From Leptolyngbya ohadii IS1 (lineage in GTDB: Bacteria > Cyanobacteriota > Cyanobacteriia > Elainellales > Elainellaceae): a DNA stretch of 64,000 nt. Below the pieces are notes generated by a model. It was not told the DNA's origin. It made no database searches and worked only from the letters and a program-made list of their open reading frames with translations. Shown here piece by piece: positions 57,901 through 64,000 of the stretch. The stretch lies in the NCBI RefSeq assembly GCF_002215035.1, contig NZ_NKFP01000006.1:4059080-4123079 (forward strand), written 5' to 3'. Made by a program: the position numbers and the translations under genes. Numbering within the stretch: position 1 is the first letter of the stretch; each line of letters begins with the position of its first letter.

Positions 57901-58323
57901 ATTGGGGATAAGCTCGATCGCCGCAACCGTCTGGACAGTGAGGTGCTGCTGGCAGAAATGACCCCCGGCGAGAAAAACTTTGCCCTGCGGGTGGAGCATC
58001 TGCTAAACAACATTCAGGCTCCGGAATACCGTCAGGTCAACATCGAGGCACTGATGGAACTAGCTGCCATTGCCGATCGCAACCCGGATTTGCAGATCGA
58101 AGAATACGTTGTGCTGGATGTGCTGATTGGTCACGCGGTGCGACTGGCATGGCTGGATCACCATCCGGAGGCAGCGGATTCCTACGATCAGCAGAAAGGG
58201 ACGGCATGGCGATCGTTCTACGAGACTTCGCCCTATGTCTGCGCCAAGTACGTCGCGAAGGCACTGCGCTTCCTGATGGAACTGGGGCAAAGTCCAGCGA
58301 CTCGGACAGCAATTTCCGCGTAG
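54985..58323 (+). CDS. GH15-type protein related to phosphorylase kinase alpha/beta
   Basis: A 1112-residue protein. The N-terminal half follows the glucoamylase-like GH15 fold as in the eukaryotic phosphorylase kinase alpha/beta subunits: DAWVRDNVYSILAVWGLAL, GDDGWGHLQLDATSLYLLML and IIFTIDEVNFVQNLVYYIGR. The C-terminal half is helical (SPFEIKSRLMEVLAGYNTLN, DLQIEEYVVLDVLIGHAVRL). The family is seen in cyanobacteria but its role, perhaps glycogen regulation, is open. ATG 54985 follows GAGGATTT. It is a single-gene unit; obgE follows by 147 bp. Confidence 0.85.
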   Translation: MAAPSTASNHLPSKPSGDLSRDLTLQSRLDTYYQEICAVILDRQHPVTGLLPASTAITAHGNYTDAWVRDNVYSILAVWGLALAYRKLNDDRGRAYELEQSVVKLMRGLLFAMMRQAPKVEKFKVSQGLLDALHAKYDTQTADVVVGDDGWGHLQLDATSLYLLMLAQMTVSGLQIIFTIDEVNFVQNLVYYIGRTYRTPDYGIWERGNKMNHGKPELNASSIGMAKAALEAINGLDLFGVRGSQASVIHVLPDEIARARITLDSLLPRESASKEVDGALLSVIGFPAFAIEDQALVDRTRENVISKLEGNYGCKRFLRDGHQTVIEDITRLHYEPKELKQFEHIECEWPLFFTYLMLDALFRGDSAQAEAYYQKLQPLQVERDGFKLLPELYYVPAEKIDAERSNPRSQTRLPNENLPLVWAQSLYLLGQMIRDGLVAIDEIDPLGRYRRAGKRQAPLVQIALLAEDETLQAELATYGIACQTPAQVSPIQVRRAEELSHVYYQIGRNDKLKLTGRPVRRLRSLTTSRIFRVRGETIVFLPSFLDSQQFYLTLDYHFLVAQIKGELAYIRRHWHQLGRPTMTLLLTHAMFQTEADNGSGDGVIESSPLLKLLRELQNGSCNGVPVKVGDLKQMMLTAGTERVDFIHDFDFAEASVQNAAPAEYYLTFYPDRNAPLSNTQEFLLAYETNIPRLLDLLRQSVNLYEQVDLLENLSNLCAQDFDTGLGGPGQKVTIAMLLDEIYGKASQAKLWAIIRRVAGLLNKVDVALSDAVTDILVRGKQISVGKAYTEASLIISPLPASDIMDKIQHFCSSDVRERPLTQEVLIYLSVLIKTDPQLFKGLLTLRVSYLILLITSELARERQITPDEAYEQLMRLSPFEIKSRLMEVLAGYNTLNQSLFQQESLHVRQIGTNTGTNPEAIEWVISAEANSEAPAQSIDWWKQRQRDGALNRVPTGFYPKVWQVMRHCKGVVIGDKLDRRNRLDSEVLLAEMTPGEKNFALRVEHLLNNIQAPEYRQVNIEALMELAAIADRNPDLQIEEYVVLDVLIGHAVRLAWLDHHPEAADSYDQQKGTAWRSFYETSPYVCAKYVAKALRFLMELGQSPATRTAISA

Positions 58324-58470
58324 GGCGATCGCTTCATTAGCCAGTAACCGGACACTCTCCATAGGAAGTTAGCGAAATACTCCCCGACTGTAAGCCGATC
58401 GCCTACGATCAAAGTAGAAGCGAAATTGGCGATTGCAGATCGTATCGCAGCAAGACAAGCGGGGAAGGCT

Positions 58471-59535
58471 ATGCAGTTTATCGATCAGGCAGAAATTGAA
58501 GTTCAGGCGGGTTCCGGCGGAGACGGCATGGTTGCCTTCCGGCGGGAGAAATATGTGCCTGCGGGCGGTCCTGCGGGCGGCAATGGCGGGGCAGGTGGAT
58601 CGATTTACCTGAAGGCAGTGGAAAATCTACAAACCCTGCTGGACTTCCGGTACGCCCGCATTTTCAAGGCAAAAGATGGTCAACGGGGCGGTCCCAAGAA
58701 TATGACGGGAGCCTCGGCGGACGATCTGTACATCGAAGTGCCCTGCGGTACGGTGGTCTACGAGATCGAAACGGATGAGATCATTGGCGATCTGGTGACA
58801 CCGGGACAAACCCTGCTCGTCGCGCAAGGCGGCAAAGGGGGACTGGGCAACCGCCACTTCCTCAGCAACCGCAACCGTGCCCCGGAAAACGCCCTACCCG
58901 GACTCCCCGGAGAGGAACGCGCCATCCGGCTGGAATTGAAGCTGCTGGCAGAAGTGGGAATTATTGGACTTCCGAATGCAGGCAAATCGACGCTGATTTC
59001 TGCCCTCTCTGCTGCCCGTCCTAAAATTGCCGACTATCCCTTTACCACGCTGATTCCCAATCTGGGTGTGGTTCGCAAGCCCACCGGAGACGGCACAGTA
59101 TTCGCCGACATCCCCGGACTGATCGAAGGGGCACACCTGGGGTCCGGACTGGGACACGATTTTCTGCGCCACATTGAGCGAACCCGCCTGCTGCTGCACC
59201 TGATCGACGTCACCGCCGAAGACCCAATCGCCGCCTACGAAACCATCCAGGGAGAACTGGAAGCATACGATCGCGGCTTACCCGATCGCCCTCAAATTAT
59301 CGGCATTAACAAAATTGATGCCCTGCCGCCCGATAGCACCCTGCCCCACGAACTCGCGGAAGAACTGCATCAGCGCAGCGGTTGTCCGGTGTTTATTGTT
59401 TCTGCTGTGTCGGGGAGCGGCTTAGAGGATATGCTGCAAACCGTCTGGGACATGCTGGACGAGATCAAGGCAGCGGAGGCGATCGAGGTTGAGGAACCAA
59501 GAATTGAAACGGAGTTTGTGTGTCAGGAGTTATAG
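58471..59535 (+). CDS. obgE: GTPase ObgE
   Basis: A 354-residue GTPase that acts in late 50S ribosome assembly and stress. [20 protein letters not shown] begins the glycine-rich Obg domain, then G1 GLPNAGKST (166-174), G3 DIPG (213-216) and G4 NKID (280-283). The frame is open back to 58426, but ATG 58471 is the standard start. The short C-terminal tail is acidic ([14 protein letters not shown]). Confidence 0.96.
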   Translation: MQFIDQAEIEVQAGSGGDGMVAFRREKYVPAGGPAGGNGGAGGSIYLKAVENLQTLLDFRYARIFKAKDGQRGGPKNMTGASADDLYIEVPCGTVVYEIETDEIIGDLVTPGQTLLVAQGGKGGLGNRHFLSNRNRAPENALPGLPGEERAIRLELKLLAEVGIIGLPNAGKSTLISALSAARPKIADYPFTTLIPNLGVVRKPTGDGTVFADIPGLIEGAHLGSGLGHDFLRHIERTRLLLHLIDVTAEDPIAAYETIQGELEAYDRGLPDRPQIIGINKIDALPPDSTLPHELAEELHQRSGCPVFIVSAVSGSGLEDMLQTVWDMLDEIKAAEAIEVEEPRIETEFVCQEL

Positions 59536-59614
59536 ACGGTTAACCCACCCTCTGTAGGAGGTCGATCGCCCGATAAACTTTCTAGGCTGAAAGGGTCGTG
59601 TTGCGAGCTTCCCT

Positions 59615-59782
59615 ATGAATCCGATCGTCACAGTCATTCTGCTTGCTTTGATCTTGGTTGCGATCATCTCTCCACTGGCAGCGCTGGCTCCCCTGATGCT
59701 GATTGCGGCGTTTAGCGTGCTTGCCTGGATGGGTTGGACGATTATTCGTGCATTTTTTACGGGGGAGACGGAGGATATTTAG
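59615..59782 (+). CDS. 55-aa small membrane protein between obgE and mutS
   Basis: An ATG at 59615 opens a 55-codon frame with two hydrophobic segments: IVTVILLALILVAIISPLAA and LMLIAAFSVLAWMGWTII, and a short polar tail ending GETEDI before TAG at 59780-59782. Composition and a two-helix layout suggest a real small membrane protein; the opposite-strand frame is Lys/Asn-rich and unlikely. I cannot name it. Confidence 0.6.
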   Translation: MNPIVTVILLALILVAIISPLAALAPLMLIAAFSVLAWMGWTIIRAFFTGETEDI

Positions 59783-59993
59783 CGAGAAGGGGTTAGGGGA
59801 TGAGAGCAAACACAGCAATTTCTCACCCCAAAACAATCCATGCAGTTTCCCGCCGTTCCCTCTATCCTAGAAAGGGACTCATTAGATCACCTGTTCTAGT
59901 CTTCGATCGCGCCAAAAAACGGCATTCCCCAGACTAAACTTCTATGATCTAATGATCGTGAAATGATCTTTGACAAATCGTTCTCTCCCTTCC

Positions 59994-62747
59994 ATGACGG
60001 ACTCTGCATCTCCTGACCGCCAATCCGATCAGCCCGAAAAAATAGACCTCACAGAACTCACCAAAGACATCCCCGATCGACTGATCAAGTATGCCGTCCG
60101 CTATGCCAACCACCGGGACGTGAAGCGGGAAGATCTAACTCCGATGATCCGGCACTACGTGGAGATGAAGGATCAGTATCCCCATGCGCTGCTGCTGTAT
60201 CGGGTGGGCGATTTCTTTGAGACGTTTTTTCAGGATGCGATCGCCGTTGCCCGTGAACTGGAGCTATTGCTGACGGCGAAGGATGCGGGGCAGAAAATCG
60301 GCAAGGTTCCCCTGGCTGGCATTCCCCACCATGCGCTAGAGCGTTACTGTGCGCTGCTAGTGGAAAAGGGCTATGCGGTGGCAGTATGCGACCAGACCGA
60401 AGATGCGGACGAGGCACAGGGTCGGCTGGTACAGCGGGAAGTGACCCGTGTGATTACGCCCGGAACCGTCCTGGAAGAGGGAATGCTGAACGCGCGACGC
60501 AATAACTTTCTGGCAGCGGTGGTGATTGCCGGAAATTACTGGGGACTGGCGATCGCCGATATCTCCACAGGCGAATTCCTCACGACCCAGGCAAGCGAAC
60601 TGGAGCAGTTGACCCAGGAACTCATGCGGCTTCAGCCTTCCGAGGTGCTGTTTCCCACGAATGCGCCGGACTTGGGGGAACTGCTGCGACCGGGGGAGAA
60701 ATCCTCCCATCTGCCGGACTGTCTGCCGCCCCAATTTTGCTACACCCTGCGTCCCCAAACGCCGTTTTTGCTCACGGAAGCCCGTCAGCGGATCTTAGAG
60801 CGGTTCCGGGTACGATCGCTGGAAGGCATGGGCTGCGAGCATTTATCCCTGGCGGTGAGGGCAGCGGGGGGACTGCTGGAATACCTGGAAGATACTTCGG
60901 AGCGCAAGGTGGGGGACGTTCCCGCCCATCAAATTCTGCTTCAGCCCCTCTGCACTTATACGATCACGGAATTTTTGACGATCGATCACCAGACTCGTCG
61001 GAATCTCGAAATTACTCAGACAGTACGGGACGGTACGTTTCACGGTTCTCTGCTGTGGGCGATCGACAAAACGGTAACGGCAATGGGAAGTCGGGCGTTG
61101 CGGCGCTGGCTGCTTCAGCCGTTGCTGGACATTCGATCGATCGAGGAACGGCAGGAAACGATTCAGGAACTCATTGAGAATACTTCGCTGCGGCAAACCC
61201 TTCAGCAGCTACTCAAGCAGATTTACGACTTAGAGCGATTAACCGGACGCGCCGGATCGGGAACCGCCAACGCCAGGGATCTGGTGGCACTTGCTGAGTC
61301 GATCGATCGCCTACCAGACTTAGCGGACCTGGTGAAGTCTGCCCAATCGCCCTATCTGGTTGCTGTGCAGGATGTCCCCGATGTGTTGCTGGAACTCGGC
61401 ACGAAGCTCAAGGCACACCTGAAGGAGAATCCGCCGATCCATTTGCAGGAAGGGCACTTAATCAAAGATGGTGTAAACGAAGAACTCGATCGCCTGCGTC
61501 AGCAAATCGACACCGATCAAAAATGGATTGCCGAACTGGAAACGATCGAGCGGGAGCGGACGGGCATTCCCAATCTAAAGGTCAGCTTTAACAAAACCTT
61601 CGGCTACTACATCAGCATTTCGCGGGCGAAGGCAGGGGAGAAAGTGCCGGACGGCTACACCCGCAAGCAGACCCTTACGAACGAAGAACGCTACATCACC
61701 GTCGAGCTGAAGGACAAGGAAACTGCCCTGCAAATTGCCAAAGAGCAGTCCAACAAGCTGGAATACGACCTGTTTGTGAATTTGCGATCGTTCGTCAGCG
61801 ATCAGGCGGCTCCGATTCGGCAGGTGGCACAGGCAATTGCGGCGATCGATGCCCTCTGTTCCCTGGCAGAAGTGGCGGCATTTCGCGGCTACTGTCGTCC
61901 CCAAATTACGCCGACGCGGGAGCTATCGATTACGGACGGACGGCATCCGGTGGTCGAACAGTCTTTGCCTGCCGGATTCTTTGTGCCCAATTCTACCGAG
62001 ATGGGCGGCGAACTCACCCACGACGAACCTTCCCCCGATTTGATTGTCTTAACTGGACCCAACGCCAGCGGCAAAAGCTGCTATCTGCGGCAGGTCGGAC
62101 TGATCCAGCTTCTCGCCCAGGTCGGCAGTTTCGTTCCCGCCAGCGACGCAACGTTAGGCGTGTGCGATCGCATCTTTACCCGCGTGGGAGCCGTAGACGA
62201 TCTGGCAACGGGACAGTCTACCTTCATGGTGGAAATGAACGAAACTGCCAACATTCTCAACCACGCCACGGAACGATCGCTCGTGCTGCTAGACGAAATT
62301 GGACGAGGCACAGCCACCTTTGATGGACTGTCGATCGCCTGGGCAGTAGCGGAACATCTGGCAATGGCAATCCGCGCCCGCACCATTTTTGCCACCCACT
62401 ACCACGAACTGAACGAGCTAGCCTCCATCCTGTCGAACGTGGCGAACTATCAGGTGACAGTCAAGGAACTTCCCGATCAGATTATCTTCCTGCACCAGGT
62501 GCGCCCCGGTGGAGCCGATCGCTCCTATGGCATCGAAGCCGGACGACTGGCGGGATTACCTGCCTCCGTAATCGATCGAGCCCGTCAGGTAATGACCCAG
62601 ATCGAAAAGCATTCCCGCATTGCGGTGGGTCTGCGGCAGGGAACATTACCCAAAGCCGAGCGCAAGGTACAGGAGCGCAACGGAAAATATAGTCGCGTCG
62701 GAGTCGATCCGAACGAGCAGCTAGATATTTTCGGTCAGGCAAATTAG
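59994..62747 (+). CDS. mutS: DNA mismatch repair protein MutS
   Basis: A 917-residue mismatch-binding ATPase. The mismatch-recognition domain starts [20 protein letters not shown], with the Phe-x-Glu mismatch-binding motif just inside. The C-terminal ATPase has GPNASGKS (around residue 687), [26 protein letters not shown] and a FATHYHEL motif. A short C-terminal tail ends LDIFGQAN. I use ATG 59994; the TTG at 59970 adds eight residues. The cyanobacterial pathway uses MutS with MutL and no MutH. Confidence 0.96.
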   Translation: MTDSASPDRQSDQPEKIDLTELTKDIPDRLIKYAVRYANHRDVKREDLTPMIRHYVEMKDQYPHALLLYRVGDFFETFFQDAIAVARELELLLTAKDAGQKIGKVPLAGIPHHALERYCALLVEKGYAVAVCDQTEDADEAQGRLVQREVTRVITPGTVLEEGMLNARRNNFLAAVVIAGNYWGLAIADISTGEFLTTQASELEQLTQELMRLQPSEVLFPTNAPDLGELLRPGEKSSHLPDCLPPQFCYTLRPQTPFLLTEARQRILERFRVRSLEGMGCEHLSLAVRAAGGLLEYLEDTSERKVGDVPAHQILLQPLCTYTITEFLTIDHQTRRNLEITQTVRDGTFHGSLLWAIDKTVTAMGSRALRRWLLQPLLDIRSIEERQETIQELIENTSLRQTLQQLLKQIYDLERLTGRAGSGTANARDLVALAESIDRLPDLADLVKSAQSPYLVAVQDVPDVLLELGTKLKAHLKENPPIHLQEGHLIKDGVNEELDRLRQQIDTDQKWIAELETIERERTGIPNLKVSFNKTFGYYISISRAKAGEKVPDGYTRKQTLTNEERYITVELKDKETALQIAKEQSNKLEYDLFVNLRSFVSDQAAPIRQVAQAIAAIDALCSLAEVAAFRGYCRPQITPTRELSITDGRHPVVEQSLPAGFFVPNSTEMGGELTHDEPSPDLIVLTGPNASGKSCYLRQVGLIQLLAQVGSFVPASDATLGVCDRIFTRVGAVDDLATGQSTFMVEMNETANILNHATERSLVLLDEIGRGTATFDGLSIAWAVAEHLAMAIRARTIFATHYHELNELASILSNVANYQVTVKELPDQIIFLHQVRPGGADRSYGIEAGRLAGLPASVIDRARQVMTQIEKHSRIAVGLRQGTLPKAERKVQERNGKYSRVGVDPNEQLDIFGQAN

Positions 62748-62863
62748 GGTCAGGTAAATTAATCCGTCTCCCTGAAAATTCCTGTCGCTGCCCTTCAATG
62801 CAGATCGCGAAGAAGATGGCAAAATGGGCATTGATTCTGCTTGCAGCGAAACTCTAAACCAGC

Positions 62864-63184
62864 GTGAAATATTTTTTTCTATCTGAGGGATGGATGGTCG
62901 GACGGGTGTGGGAATTTGGCGGACTGTGGAATGAAACCGTCTGGCGACGCAAACCCGACATCCAGCAAACCAGCCTGTGCATGATCGAAAACGGCGAAAA
63001 GCTGTGGCTCTATCGGGTTGAAGACGAAGTGATTATGGTCGAAGTTAGACCGATCGACGATCAAAGCAGCAAACCCGGAGCCAGGGCGATCGGTCAGGTG
63101 GTTTTGAAGCGACTCATCAATGCGGATCAGGCGATCGAAATTCTGGGCAAGGCAGAGTCATTCTTTAAGGCAGAAGCATCTTAA
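62864..63184 (+). CDS. Conserved cyanobacterial hypothetical protein
   Basis: A 106-residue protein with a GTG start. It reads FFLSEGWMVGRVWEFGGLWN, QTSLCMIENGEKLWLYRVED and RAIGQVVLKRLINADQAIEI. It looks globular with a beta-rich first half and helical end, no signal peptide or motif. I recall similar short proteins in cyanobacteria. It is 17 bp upstream of the DUF309 gene and probably in one unit with it. Confidence 0.7.
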   Translation: MKYFFLSEGWMVGRVWEFGGLWNETVWRRKPDIQQTSLCMIENGEKLWLYRVEDEVIMVEVRPIDDQSSKPGARAIGQVVLKRLINADQAIEILGKAESFFKAEAS

Positions 63185-63200
63185 TCATGAGCAACATTCT

Positions 63201-63629
63201 ATGAGCGACATCGCAGGCGAAACCATTCCGCCGGAATTCTGGCAGGGCGTTCAGGAATTCAACCAGGGACAGTTCTACGACTGCCACGATACCCTCGAAG
63301 CCATCTGGATGCAGTCCGGCGAACCGGAAAAGACTTTCTACCAGGGCGTCCTGCAAATCGCCGTTGCCCTCTATCACCTCAGCAATCAAAACTCACGCGG
63401 TGCAATGATCCTGCTGGGCGAGGGAATGAACCGCCTGCGCCGATACGAACCCGTTTATTCCGGAATCAACGTCTCTTCCCTGATAGAAGAAAGTGAAGAC
63501 CTGCTTGCCACCCTCTACGATGCCTCGATCGATCGGATTGCGGAGATGGCGACTCAGGTTCGGAGTTTGGCGGAAGGGGGTGGGGGATGTGATTTTCCGG
63601 TGCCGAGGATTGAGGGGAGTGGGGAGTAG
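63201..63629 (+). CDS. DUF309 protein
   Basis: A 142-residue helical protein with FNQGQFYDCHDTLEAIWMQS, the DUF309 signature, and FYQGVLQIAVALYHLSNQN. The family has a conserved helical bundle and no firm function. ATG 63201 fits the family N-terminus; the frame open to 63120 overlaps the previous gene. The octamer array starts 4 bp after the stop. Confidence 0.85.
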   Translation: MSDIAGETIPPEFWQGVQEFNQGQFYDCHDTLEAIWMQSGEPEKTFYQGVLQIAVALYHLSNQNSRGAMILLGEGMNRLRRYEPVYSGINVSSLIEESEDLLATLYDASIDRIAEMATQVRSLAEGGGGCDFPVPRIEGSGE

Positions 63630-63632
63630 GGA

Positions 63633-63680
63633 GTGGATGGGTGGATGAGTAGATGAGTAGATGAGTAGATGAGTGGATGG
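63633..63680. repeat. Octanucleotide tandem repeat, 6 units
   Basis: GTGGATGG, GTGGATGA, three GTAGATGA and GTGGATGG. This is the reverse-complement version of the 8-mer family at 5170-5201 and 37187-37242. It begins 4 bp after the DUF309 stop. Confidence 0.8.
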
Positions 63681-63690
63681 GTAAGATTCC

Positions 63691-63739
63691 CCTCGTTCCA
63701 ATGCTCTGCGTTGGAATACTCTTTGGAGGCTCTGCCTCC
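63691..63739. repeat. Dispersed repeat, copy 2, with two hairpins
   Basis: The reverse complement of 63691-63716 matches 25426-25451 at 24 of 26 positions. GGAGGC-TCT-GCCTCC (63725-63739) is a second stem. It could act as a weak terminator of the DUF309 unit. Confidence 0.6.
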
Positions 63740-63963
63740 GCTACGTCCTTCAATTTAGAATCGCAGGTGCAATCCCCCGATCGAATAGGAAACAGAAACA
63801 TTTTGGGATTCTCTCCGTCCTAGTCCAGTAGACGATCGCTCCCTGTTTACAGTACGGTTGGCAATATTTGTTTCGCGGCACTTATTCTGCCCCTTATTCT
63901 TCGGTTATTCTGGAGTCGTCCGGTATTGTCGTTCACTTTGCATTCACTAGCAGCGGTACAGCT

Positions 63964-64000
63964 ATGAAGTCCCTTCGATTGCCTCACTTCATACCCCCAT
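63964..64000 (+). CDS. Possible gene start at window edge (partial)
   Basis: An ATG at 63964 opens a frame to the window end (MKSLRLPHFIPP). The segment is too short to judge, and no clear ribosome binding site is seen. Confidence 0.2.
   Translation, partial: MKSLRLPHFIPP

Larger units (their letters stand above)
63630..64000. other. Terminal non-coding region with repeats
   Basis: 370 bp after the DUF309 gene: the octamer array (63633-63680), two hairpins (TTCCAA/TTGGAA 63696-63716 and GGAGGC/GCCTCC 63725-63739) and then an unremarkable stretch. A gene may begin with the ATG at 63964. Confidence 0.5.

Overview
The window reads as chromosome from a filamentous cyanobacterium. HIP1-type octamers (gcgatcgc and gcgatcg variants) are scattered throughout, and there are genes for the NDH-1 subunits NdhF and NdhD, a PsbP-family lipoprotein, IctB, DUF1830 and a LabA-like NYN protein. 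Most telling is hetR, with a small signal-peptide ORF ending in HRGSGR directly upstream that I call patX. The sequence does not show whether the organism makes heterocysts. The base composition fits Leptolyngbya/Oscillatoriales-type genomes, but that is inference. No prophage, insertion sequence or CRISPR array is visible.

Layout. 1-2300: end of an ABC-F ATPase gene, an orphan antitoxin-like gene, and a two-gene unit of a RusA-like resolvase and a nuclease-HEPN-like protein. 2315-7294: a BMP/nucleoside-type ABC importer (lipoprotein, double ATPase, two permeases). 7291-11525: Ser/Thr kinase, Maf, PsbP-like lipoprotein, a Cys/His-rich small protein, tRNA-Gln, a lone ureA, and pyrR whose conserved N-terminus has no ATG, GTG or TTG start. 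11767-18361: P-type ATPase, metG, LabA-like NYN protein, LptC-like lipoprotein. 18406-21241: CHAP-like protein, a conserved hypothetical, a CtpA-type protease. 21831-25838: hetR, patX, ictB, YggT. 25975-31819: FAD oxidoreductase, ndhD, ndhF. 32298-37101: sulfate-binding protein, cysT, cysW (no cysA), TauE-like permease, fni. 37239-44950: SPOR protein, DUF721/zinc-ribbon protein, membrane proteins and a HAS-barrel-like protein. 44947-51996: uvrB, LysM/M23 peptidase, trmL, DUF1830. 52271-63629: radical SAM protein, WecG/TagA-type glycosyltransferase, a phosphorylase-kinase-alpha-like GH15 protein, obgE, a 55-aa membrane protein, mutS, a conserved hypothetical and a DUF309 protein.

The most interesting part is 21.8-23.6 kb. 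HetR is 299 aa, and its peptide-binding residues R250, E253, E254 and D256 are conserved while position 152 is Ala instead of Ser. The PatX candidate lies about 0.6 kb upstream on the same strand, and two sets of tandem repeats sit between them. Together this looks like a complete regulator plus peptide-signal module. Other points worth checking are the nuclease-HEPN/RusA pair, an array of six 11-bp units at 44141-44206, a nested stem in the leader of the LysM/M23 gene, the CTG-start candidate of pyrR, and octanucleotide tandem repeats at three gene boundaries.
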